DNA of 12,676 nucleotides, taken from NCBI GenBank assembly GCA_049974825.1, contig JBNGDJ010000070.1:1-12676 (forward strand), given 5' to 3'. The notes under the pieces are model-generated. The model saw only the letters and a program-made list of their open reading frames with translations, was not told where the DNA came from and made no database searches. The DNA comes from JBKHDT01 sp049974825 (lineage in GTDB: Bacteria; Pseudomonadota; Gammaproteobacteria; Halothiobacillales; Halothiobacillaceae). Below are positions 6,590 to 12,676 of the stretch, in pieces (the first letter of the stretch is position 1; the number at the start of each line of letters is the position of its first letter). Position numbers and translations under genes: made by a program.

Positions 6590-9500
6590 TCAGAGCAGGG
6601 GGGCGGGGCGGCCGATGTGGTAGCCCTGGGCCAGGTCGCAGCCCATGTTGCGCAGGCGGTCGAGGGTGCCGGCGTTTTCGACGCCTTCGGCGACGACCTT
6701 GAGTCCGAGGTTGTGGCCCAGGGCAATTGTGGAGCGAACAATGACCTCGTCCTGTTCGTTCTCAAGCATGTCGCCCACGAAGGTCCGGTCGATCTTGAGC
6801 GCATCAATCGGCAGGTCGCGCAGGTAGGCCATGGAGGAATATCCGGTGCCGAAGTCGTCGATGGCGACCCGGATGCCCTCGTCAGCCAGCTCGCGGAGGA
6901 TCTGCGCGGCCGTGTCGGGATCCTGCATCAGGACGGTTTCGGTCAGTTCCACTTCCAGGCGCTCGGGCGAGGCGCCGTGTTCGCGGACCTGCGCGATCAG
7001 TTGTCGCGCAAACCTTCGGTCGACCAGGTTGCGGGCTGACAGGTTGACGGCAATGGTTTCCTCGCGCCCTTCGGCGGTCCAGGCGCCGATGCGGTCCAGG
7101 GCCAGGTTGAATACGGTCTGGGTGAGCGGGTGGATCAGGGTGCCGACTTCCGCGGCCGGGATGAACTGGTCGGGGAACAGCAGGCCGCGTTCCGGATGTT
7201 GCCAGCGCACCAGTGCCTCGTAGCCGGTGCGCCTGTCGTCCTGCAGGCTGATCTTGGGCTGGTAATGCAGCAGAAGCTGACCCTCGCGCAGGGCCTGGCC
7301 AAGGTCGCCCATCAGGGCAAGTCGCTGGGGTGAATGAGCATCGTGTTCGCGGTCGTAAATCGCGATGCCGCTGCCGTTTCGCTTGGCTTCGTACATGGCG
7401 ATGTCGGCCATGCGCAGCAGTTCGTGACTGTCAGGCGGCTGTGCGGCGCCTCCGGGCAGGGCAATCCCGATGCTGGCGTCGAGCTCCAGCAACAGGCCTT
7501 CGACTTCGATGGGTTCGCGCAGGCTGTTGCGCAGTCCTTCAGCCAGTGCGCGCGCCCGGCCGGGGCTGCCGACCTGCGGTTGCAATACGGCAAATTCGTC
7601 CCCGCCCAGGCGGGCCAGAAAGCCGCCATGCCGGGCGACTTGCCGGGTCAGCCGGCAGGCGATGGACTTGAGCAGTTCGTCGCCCGTGTGATGGCCCAGC
7701 GTGTCGTTGATTTCCTTGAACCGGTCCAGATCAAGCAGGAACAGTCCGGTGCGCGCCCGGTCAAGCTTTTCTGCCTCGGCGTGAAGGGCGCTTCGGTTGG
7801 GCAGGTCGGTCAGGCTGTCGTGGCTGGCCTGCCAGCTCAGTCGCGCATGATGGCGCGCGTTCGTGATCGCCAGCGCCACGTTGCGGCCCAGCGTGTCGAG
7901 CACGTCGTCTTCCAGCTTGTCGGCCGGGGCCGGGCCTGCGTCCACCAGGATGCTGCCAATGGGGACATCGTCCTGGTAGAGGGGGATGATTGTCAGGGGC
8001 AGGGACTCAAGCTGGCAGGGAATGCCGAAATCTTCGCAGATGCTTTGGCAGTGGTGGATCCTGCGCCCGCGCATGGCCATCTCGCCCGGGCTGTTTTGGT
8101 AGGGCAGTTCAGACAGAGCGGCGACCAGTTCCTCCGGCATGCCGCGGTGGTCCTCGCAGACGAGCTGGTGGGTTGTCGGGTCATGCCGAAGGAACAGGGC
8201 GCCGCGGACATGGGCAAGCTTCATTATGGTGTCCAGCGACAGCGCGATGATCTGCTCGATGCGCGGTGTCTGCTGAAGCTCGGTGGCCAGCTCGCCAAGC
8301 AGGCGCAGGTGATGGTTGCGCTGGGCCAGAGCCTTGCGTGATTCGCGGATTTTCAGTTCGGCCCGGTGCTTTTCGGTGACATCCTGAGTAATCCCGACCA
8401 TGCGCAGGGGGCGGCCGTCGGGCGAGAATTCAACCTGGCCGGTCTGTTCGAGAAACCGGGGCTGGCTCTCATCTCCCGGTATGCGGTGGATCACCCGGTA
8501 GTGGCCGCCGGGCGGGGATTCCATGGCCTGCTGCATGGCCTGCCAGACGCGGTCCCGATCGGCCTCGTCGACCGCGGCCAGAAAGTTTTCGCCGGAGGCT
8601 TCCACGGCCCGGGGCTCGTATCCCAGCAGGCGATACTCTTCGTCTGACCATTGCGCCCGCCCTGTTTCGAGGTTCAAGGCCCAGTTGCCGAGCCGGGCCA
8701 GGCTCTGGGCCTCGGCCAGCAGGGTCTGGCTGTCGCGCACTGCCTGCTCGGCGTCGATACGTGCCGTGACATCATGCATGACGCCGTCCAGCACGCCGTC
8801 CCGGCCGGAGCTGTCCACGACATGCCGTGCCTGCAGGTGCAGCCATCGGGTGCTGTCATCCGGCAGCGTCAGACGCAGCTGCAGGTCTGGCTCGCTTGTC
8901 GGGTCCTGACGAGCCTGTTCCAGCGCCGCGGCAAGCCTTGGCCGGTCTTCGGGGATCAGGATGTCCACGAGCCGGTCTGCCGTCTGGCCGACCAGCCTGT
9001 CCGGCGCCTGCCCGGACAGGCGGAGAAAGCCCTCGCTGAGGTATTCGATAGTCCAGTCCGCGCCGTGGGGCCTCAGGCGAAACGCGGCTGCCTGCAGGTT
9101 GGCCAGGATGTCGCGATAGCGTGCCTCACGCTGGCGCAGGTCGTCATTGACCATCAGCTGGGCCACAAGGTCGGCCAGGGAGATGGCGAATTCGTGCTCG
9201 CCTTCGCTCCAGACCGGGACGGGCCGGGCGTACTCGAAACTGATGACTCCCACCGTCCGTCCGCGGATGCGGATGGTCGCATCCATCAGCGCGGCCACCC
9301 GGTTTTCGGCCAGGTACTGGCCAAGGTCCCGGGTGCGCTCGTCCTCGCGGGTGCTCATGGCATCGACAATCCGCCCCTGCTCGATGGCCCGGAAGTAGCC
9401 GGGCGCTTCGTCCCGGCTGATTGGTGCCGCTTCGTGGAACTGTTCGTCTCGGCAGTCGCGCAGCGCAAGGCAGACCAGCTGCCGGTCGTGGTCACGCAGT

Positions 9501-9673
9501 TGCCAGAGACTGACCCGATCGCTGCGCAACAGGCAACCAACCCGCTCAAGCAGGCCTTTCATGGCCTGTTCCAGCGGCTGCTCCCAAAACGACCAGTCTC
9601 GCGCCAGGGCCAGGTACGTGGCCTGCAGGTCGGCGGGGGCTGACGGTGCCTGATGGCCTGATGATCCGGTCAT
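6590..9673 (-). CDS. Cytoplasmic GAF-PAS-PAS-GAF-GGDEF-EAL cyclic-di-GMP enzyme
   Basis: Bifunctional diguanylate cyclase/phosphodiesterase candidate of 1027 residues without signal peptide or membrane helices. Domain order: GAF about 30-175, PAS about 186-305, PAS about 320-435 (GNWALNLETGRAQWSDEEYRLLGY), GAF about 460-605, GGDEF about 615-775, EAL about 795-1027. The cyclase signature GGDEF is intact at 690-694, with the upstream metal motif LDLDRFKEIND. The inhibitory I-site RxxD is RHGG (681-684), so its Asp is lost. The phosphodiesterase keeps EAL (819-821), Asn877, Glu909, DDFGTGYSS (939-947), Lys960 and Glu996. Both activities therefore look possible; the GAF and PAS domains probably sense signals of unknown nature. 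ATG 9673 is preferred: AGGAGG lies 13 nt upstream (9687-9692), whereas the in-frame TTG at 9709 has no ribosome site. It is divergent from glmS. Confidence 0.93.
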   Translation of the reverse strand: MTGSSGHQAPSAPADLQATYLALARDWSFWEQPLEQAMKGLLERVGCLLRSDRVSLWQLRDHDRQLVCLALRDCRDEQFHEAAPISRDEAPGYFRAIEQGRIVDAMSTREDERTRDLGQYLAENRVAALMDATIRIRGRTVGVISFEYARPVPVWSEGEHEFAISLADLVAQLMVNDDLRQREARYRDILANLQAAAFRLRPHGADWTIEYLSEGFLRLSGQAPDRLVGQTADRLVDILIPEDRPRLAAALEQARQDPTSEPDLQLRLTLPDDSTRWLHLQARHVVDSSGRDGVLDGVMHDVTARIDAEQAVRDSQTLLAEAQSLARLGNWALNLETGRAQWSDEEYRLLGYEPRAVEASGENFLAAVDEADRDRVWQAMQQAMESPPGGHYRVIHRIPGDESQPRFLEQTGQVEFSPDGRPLRMVGITQDVTEKHRAELKIRESRKALAQRNHHLRLLGELATELQQTPRIEQIIALSLDTIMKLAHVRGALFLRHDPTTHQLVCEDHRGMPEELVAALSELPYQNSPGEMAMRGRRIHHCQSICEDFGIPCQLESLPLTIIPLYQDDVPIGSILVDAGPAPADKLEDDVLDTLGRNVALAITNARHHARLSWQASHDSLTDLPNRSALHAEAEKLDRARTGLFLLDLDRFKEINDTLGHHTGDELLKSIACRLTRQVARHGGFLARLGGDEFAVLQPQVGSPGRARALAEGLRNSLREPIEVEGLLLELDASIGIALPGGAAQPPDSHELLRMADIAMYEAKRNGSGIAIYDREHDAHSPQRLALMGDLGQALREGQLLLHYQPKISLQDDRRTGYEALVRWQHPERGLLFPDQFIPAAEVGTLIHPLTQTVFNLALDRIGAWTAEGREETIAVNLSARNLVDRRFARQLIAQVREHGASPERLEVELTETVLMQDPDTAAQILRELADEGIRVAIDDFGTGYSSMAYLRDLPIDALKIDRTFVGDMLENEQDEVIVRSTIALGHNLGLKVVAEGVENAGTLDRLRNMGCDLAQGYHIGRPAPLL

Positions 9674-9879
9674 GGGGCTGGGATTGCCTCCTGGAAGCTG
9701 CTGCCGCAAGCGTTTTCATTGCGCAGAAATCCATGCGCAAACCTGGGAGTTTCTCAGGACATTATGAAACCAATGGCGCTTTTGCGAAAATGCTTTGCTT
9801 TGGCCGCCCTGGCGGTCGAGCGGTTTGCGAGGGAATCCCTGCACGAATGGCAGAGGCTCCCCGGGAGGCAATCAGTCGG
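9674..9879. promoter_or_regulatory. Divergent intergenic region, cyclic-di-GMP gene / glmS
   Basis: These 206 nt must hold the start signals of both flanking genes. On the minus strand CATAAT (9761-9766) is a possible -10 without a good -35; I could not identify a convincing glmS promoter. A 22-bp dyad (9719-9740) is listed separately. The glmS leader also holds two short palindromes, CCGCC-CT-GGCGG (9804-9815) and AGGGA-A-TCCCT (9830-9840). No glmS ribozyme core was recognised. An open frame runs upstream of glmS through this region but shows no homology to GlmS and is not taken as coding. Confidence 0.4.
9719..9740. promoter_or_regulatory. Inverted repeat TTGCGCA-N8-TGCGCAA, candidate operator
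   Basis: A perfect 7-bp dyad with an 8-nt centre. The half-sites lie 15 nt apart centre to centre, about one and a half helical turns. It sits 46 nt upstream of the cyclic-di-GMP gene start and 139 nt upstream of glmS. It could bind a dimeric regulator or form an RNA hairpin; no regulator family is recognised. Confidence 0.35.
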
Positions 9880-11721
9880 ATGTGTGGAATCGTCGGGGCG
9901 GTCGCGGAGCGAAATGTCTGGCCCATTCTCCTTGAGGGACTTCGTCGCCTGGAATATCGGGGCTACGACTCGGCCGGGCTGGCGGTGCTTGATGATTCCG
10001 GGGCGATTGGTCGATGCCGGGCCCTGGGCAAGGTTCAGGCGCTGGCGGACCGGGTGGCCGAAGCGCCGCCGCTTGGGTCAACCGGAGTGGCCCACACGCG
10101 CTGGGCCACGCACGGTGCCCCGGCTGAGCACAATGCCCATCCGCACATGGCCGGTGACCGGGTTGCGCTGGTACACAATGGCATTATCGAAAACCATTCC
10201 CGGCTGCGTGAAGAGCTGGTCGCTGCCGGCTGCCGGTTCGAATCGGACACCGACACGGAGGTGGTGGCCCACCTGATCGGACAGTTTTTGCAAGGCGGCG
10301 CCACGCCAGCGGAGGCCTTCGAGCAGGCATTGAAGCGGCTTGATGGGGCCTATGCGCTGGCCGTGATTTTTGCGCAAGAGCCCGAACACCTGTATTGCGC
10401 TCGTCGAGGCAGCCCACTGGTGGTGGGGCTGGGGGTTGGGGAGCATTTCCTGGCCTCGGATGCGCTCGCCCTCTTGCCGGTGACCCAGCGTTTCGTGTTT
10501 CTGGAGGAGGGCGATCGGGCAGTCGTGTCGCGGGATGCGGTACGAATTCTCGACGCAGCGGGCCGGCCGGTCGAGCGTCCGGTCCGGGAATCCTCGCTCG
10601 CCGGGGACGTGGTGGAAAAGGGCGGGTTCCGGCACTTCATGCTCAAGGAAATCCACGAGCAGCCGCGCGCAGTGGCCGACACGCTGCAGGGGCGCCTGCT
10701 TGACGACCGGCTCCTGCCCGCGATATTGGGGCCGGATGCCGATCAGCGCCTCGCCGCGGTTCGCCGTGTGCGCATCGTGGCCTGCGGAACCAGTCACCAC
10801 GCCGGCCTGGTGGCGCGCTACTGGTTCGAGGATATTCTCCGCGTGCCTTGCCAGGTGGAGGTGGCCAGCGAGTTTCACTATCGCAATCCGGTCCTGGAGC
10901 CGGGGACCCTGTTGGTGGCGATTTCCCAGTCGGGTGAGACAGCCGACACGCTCTCGGCCCTGCGGGCGGCCCGTCTACGCCAGCCGGACATCCTTGTGCT
11001 CGGCGTGTGCAACGCGCCGGAGTCCTCGCTGGTGCGCGAGTCCGATCTTGTCCTGATGACCCATGCCGGCCCCGAGGTCAGCGTGGCCTCCACCAAGGCC
11101 TTCAGTACGCAGCTGGTCGCCCTGGGGTTGCTGTTGATGGCGGTGGGCCGGGCCACGGGGCGGATGACGCCCGATCAGGAGGCACGGATAGTCGGAGGGC
11201 TCAACAAGATTCCGGCCCGGCTGGCGGATGTGCTGGAGCATGACGAGGCAGTGCGCCAGCTGGCCGAGCGACTGGTGGAAAAGCACCATGCCCTGTTTCT
11301 CGGCCGGGGGACCATGTACCCCATCGCGCTGGAGGGGGCGCTCAAGCTCAAGGAGATCAGTTACATCCACGCAGAGGGGTATCCGGCCGGCGAGCTAAAA
11401 CATGGCCCGCTCGCGCTGATCGACGAAGACATGCCCGTGATTGCCGTGGCACCACAGGATGATCTGGTGGACAAGCTGGTGTCCAACCTTGAGGAAGTGG
11501 CCGCCCGTGGCGCCGAGCTGTTCGTGTTTGCCGACGAGCGGGTGCGCATCCGCCCGCACCCGCGCATGACGGTGCTGCCGGTGACCGCCAACCTGGGCCG
11601 GATCAGTGCGCCGGTGATCTTCAATATCCCGCTGCAGCTGCTGGCCTATCACGTCGCGGTGCTCAAGGGCACCGATGTCGACCAGCCGCGCAACCTGGCC
11701 AAGTCCGTGACGGTGGAGTAA
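9880..11721 (+). CDS. glmS: Glutamine-fructose-6-phosphate aminotransferase (isomerizing) GlmS
   Basis: Makes glucosamine-6-phosphate from fructose-6-phosphate and glutamine, the first step to UDP-GlcNAc for peptidoglycan and lipopolysaccharide. It is a cytoplasmic homodimer. The 613-residue length matches the E. coli enzyme (609). The N-terminal glutamine amidotransferase domain (1 to about 220) starts MCGIVGAV, with Cys2 becoming the nucleophile after Met removal, and has the HTRWATHG and HNGIIEN motifs. The first SIS domain contains ACGTSHHAG (301-309), SQSGETADT (349-357) and STKAFSTQ (404-411). The second contains GRGTMYPIALEGALKLKEIS (475-494) and ELKHGP with His508. It ends with the PRNLAKSVTVE tail. 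ATG 9880 is fixed by the catalytic Cys2 and by GGGAGG (9863-9868) 11 nt upstream. The usual Tyr in CGTSY is His306, a mild variant. darP follows after 4 nt. Confidence 0.97.
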   Translation: MCGIVGAVAERNVWPILLEGLRRLEYRGYDSAGLAVLDDSGAIGRCRALGKVQALADRVAEAPPLGSTGVAHTRWATHGAPAEHNAHPHMAGDRVALVHNGIIENHSRLREELVAAGCRFESDTDTEVVAHLIGQFLQGGATPAEAFEQALKRLDGAYALAVIFAQEPEHLYCARRGSPLVVGLGVGEHFLASDALALLPVTQRFVFLEEGDRAVVSRDAVRILDAAGRPVERPVRESSLAGDVVEKGGFRHFMLKEIHEQPRAVADTLQGRLLDDRLLPAILGPDADQRLAAVRRVRIVACGTSHHAGLVARYWFEDILRVPCQVEVASEFHYRNPVLEPGTLLVAISQSGETADTLSALRAARLRQPDILVLGVCNAPESSLVRESDLVLMTHAGPEVSVASTKAFSTQLVALGLLLMAVGRATGRMTPDQEARIVGGLNKIPARLADVLEHDEAVRQLAERLVEKHHALFLGRGTMYPIALEGALKLKEISYIHAEGYPAGELKHGPLALIDEDMPVIAVAPQDDLVDKLVSNLEEVAARGAELFVFADERVRIRPHPRMTVLPVTANLGRISAPVIFNIPLQLLAYHVAVLKGTDVDQPRNLAKSVTVE

Positions 11722-11725
11722 ACCC

Positions 11726-12250
11726 ATGCAGCCCGAAGAACCCCTGGAGCAGGGAGCTGATTTCGAGGATTTCGGCCCAAGCAAGTCCGAACGCAAGCGT
11801 CAGGCCACGGCCTTGCAGGATCTGGGCGAGCGACTGGTTGATCTGCCGCCAGAGCAGCTCGACGAGTTGCCGATCGGCGAGCCACTGCATCAGGCGGTGA
11901 CCCTGGCCCGGAGCATCCGGGCGCGCGGGGGGCGCCGCCGGCAACTGCAGTATATCGGCAAGCTGATGCGGGGTGAGGATGCCGAGGCGATCCAGGCGGC
12001 ACTGGAGCGGCTGGACCCGGCCTCGCCCCGCGCCGTGCGCATCCAGCACCAGGCCGAGTCCTGGCGCGAAGCATTGCTTGAATCGGGCGACGATGCGCTG
12101 GCGCGGCTTGTGGCGGAACATCCCCAGGTGGCCGTCCAGCCCCTGCGCCAGGCAATCCGGCAGGCACGACAGGAACGTGAGCGGGGCGCTCCCCCGAAGC
12201 ATTACCGAACCCTTTTTCGCCTGCTGCGCGATTTGTTCGAGGCCGAGTGA
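11726..12250 (+). CDS. darP: Ribosome biogenesis factor DarP (YjgA, DUF615)
   Basis: Small, mostly helical protein of 174 residues that in E. coli associates with late 50S precursors and aids large-subunit maturation. The family hallmarks are SKSERKRQATALQDLGERLVDLP (about 19-41) and the very basic GGRRRQLQYIGKLMR block (about 68-82). The C-terminal helices end with HYRTLFRLLRDLFEAE. Acidic residues dominate the first 18 positions. The ATG is 4 nt after the glmS stop, and its ribosome site GGAG (11715-11718) lies inside the glmS end with a 7-nt spacer. The pair is therefore probably one transcript. In E. coli and Pseudomonas the gene neighbours pmbA/tldE as I recall, so linkage to glmS is less familiar. 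Confidence 0.94.
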   Translation: MQPEEPLEQGADFEDFGPSKSERKRQATALQDLGERLVDLPPEQLDELPIGEPLHQAVTLARSIRARGGRRRQLQYIGKLMRGEDAEAIQAALERLDPASPRAVRIQHQAESWREALLESGDDALARLVAEHPQVAVQPLRQAIRQARQERERGAPPKHYRTLFRLLRDLFEAE

Positions 12251-12397
12251 GCGGGTACTGAACATCACCCGAAGGGCGGATGACAAGCGGGTACCTCGAA
12301 AAACCTTTCGGTGTGCTCAAGGATGCCATCTTTGGGCCGTGGACGCCGGATGCACTTCGCTTGTCCGGCCGTGGTGGTTTGCCTGGCCTCGGTGGCA
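12251..12397. other. Non-coding stretch after darP
   Basis: No credible gene or intrinsic terminator seen. GCGGGTAC occurs twice (starting at 12251 and 12288), which is too short to interpret. Open frames crossing the region on both strands run into the hairpin repeats and look like chance frames in GC-rich DNA. Confidence 0.5.
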
Positions 12398-12448
12398 GGG
12401 CCTGCGGAGCAGGCCCGGGTAGGCGTTCCCAAGCGGAGCTTGGGAACG
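12398..12448. repeat. Double-hairpin repeat unit, left copy (REP-like)
   Basis: Two perfect hairpins 7 nt apart. The first is GGGCCTGC-GGA-GCAGGCCC (12398-12416, 8-bp stem). The second is CGTTCCCAAGC-GGA-GCTTGGGAACG (12424-12448, 11-bp stem). The spacer contains GTAG (12419-12422), resembling the conserved tetranucleotide placed 5' of REP hairpins. The right copy (12571-12621) has the same geometry in inverse order. Palindromes of the type CGTTCCCAAGC...GCTTGGGAACG are, to my recollection, dispersed in many copies in several gammaproteobacterial genomes. Confidence 0.8.
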
Positions 12449-12570
12449 AGGGGTGTGGGGGTGTGGTTTGGGCCGGGATGCCGGATGCGCGCCGGGGGCG
12501 CTTGTTCGGCCTGCGGATGCGGCTGATGTGCGATCCGATTCCGCGTCGGCGTCTGCTTGCCTCCCCGCCT
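12449..12570. other. Spacer between inverted repeat units
   Basis: These 122 nt between the two mirrored units hold no recognisable gene. G-rich in the first third (GGGTGTGGGGGTGTGG), otherwise unremarkable. It may be the internal part of one composite mobile repeat bounded by the two units. Confidence 0.4.
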
Positions 12571-12621
12571 CGTTCCCAGGCTCTGCCTGGGAACGGGATA
12601 TGCCGCAAGCTCTGCTTGCGG
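12571..12621. repeat. Double-hairpin repeat unit, right copy, inverted (REP-like)
   Basis: Mirror of the left copy. The 11-bp stem CGTTCCCAGGC-TCT-GCCTGGGAACG (12571-12595) comes first, then 7 nt, then the 8-bp stem CCGCAAGC-TCT-GCTTGCGG (12603-12621). The unit length of 51 bp and the 7-nt spacing are identical to the left copy. Aligned as reverse complements over 28 nt including the flanking CCT, the long hairpins differ at three sites. Two of these form one compensated A-T to G-C pair in the stem and the third is in the loop. The copies are 122 nt apart, as in a BIME-type inverted pair. No transposase is present in the window. Confidence 0.8.
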
Positions 12622-12676
12622 GTTTTCCGGGTCTGATGATGCCTGGGTTTTGTGGCGGGGGCTGGGCCCGGTGCCG
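12622..12676. other. Right edge of window, no feature seen
   Basis: 55 nt after the last hairpin. GTTTTCC directly follows the 12603-12621 stem, so this hairpin plus a short T-run could act as a weak plus-strand terminator for the glmS-darP transcript. Confidence 0.3.

Noticed and set aside
7334..8341. Long plus-strand open frames inside the cyclic-di-GMP gene (also 8651-9643)
   Set aside because: They are antisense shadows of the GAF-PAS-GGDEF-EAL gene in GC-rich DNA; the minus-strand frame has full domain motifs.
9646..9879. N-terminal extension of GlmS by 78 codons
   Set aside because: The catalytic cysteine must be residue 2, so MCGIVG at 9880 is the true start, and GGGAGG precedes it.
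11649..12608. Long minus-strand open frame (319 codons) over the glmS end, darP and the repeats
   Set aside because: It overlaps two certain genes, and its sequence contains SFPSSAWERLP and PFPGRAWERG, which are direct translations of the two long hairpin repeats. Such SSAWER-type peptides are, as I recall, a common artefact of repeat translation.
12280..12636. Plus-strand open frame of 118 codons at the right end
   Set aside because: Low-complexity Gly/Arg-rich product running through all four hairpins, with no ribosome site; treated as non-coding.

Overview
The window is GC-rich DNA with dense, tightly packed genes, typical of a free-living proteobacterium. FabI, GlmS, DarP (YjgA/DUF615) and a Yej-type transporter together point to a gammaproteobacterium. 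A high-GC lineage of the Xanthomonadales/Chromatiales kind is my best guess, but the genus cannot be read from the sequence.

Layout, left to right. (1) Positions 82-867, minus strand: fabI, the NADH-dependent enoyl-ACP reductase of fatty acid synthesis, with a GNRA-loop hairpin just downstream (7-24). (2) Positions 982-5584, plus strand: a four-gene operon coding for a YejA-like periplasmic binding protein, a cysteine-rich lipoprotein of unknown function, and the two permeases YejB and YejE. The junctions overlap or abut, so the genes are almost certainly co-translated. The expected ATPase gene yejF is absent. (3) Positions 5793-6504, plus strand: a toxin-antitoxin pair (ribbon-helix-helix-type antitoxin, PIN_3 ribonuclease toxin) with its own strong promoter, sitting where yejF would be expected. 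(4) Positions 6590-9673, minus strand: a 1027-residue cytoplasmic GAF-PAS-PAS-GAF-GGDEF-EAL cyclic-di-GMP enzyme. Both catalytic domains keep their key residues, but the inhibitory I-site is degraded. (5) Positions 9880-12250, plus strand: glmS (glucosamine-6-phosphate synthase) followed 4 nt later by darP (ribosome biogenesis factor). (6) Positions 12251-12676: no convincing gene, but a striking mirror-image pair of 51-bp double-hairpin units of REP/BIME type.

The housekeeping genes (fabI, glmS, darP) frame two accessory blocks, the peptide transporter with its extra lipoprotein and the toxin-antitoxin module. The most unusual items are the cysteine-rich lipoprotein inside the transporter operon, the missing ATPase with a toxin-antitoxin pair in its place, and the symmetric repeat whose two copies differ by compensatory stem changes. 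I do not see a clearly new multi-gene system. The transporter operon with its embedded lipoprotein is the best candidate for undescribed biology.
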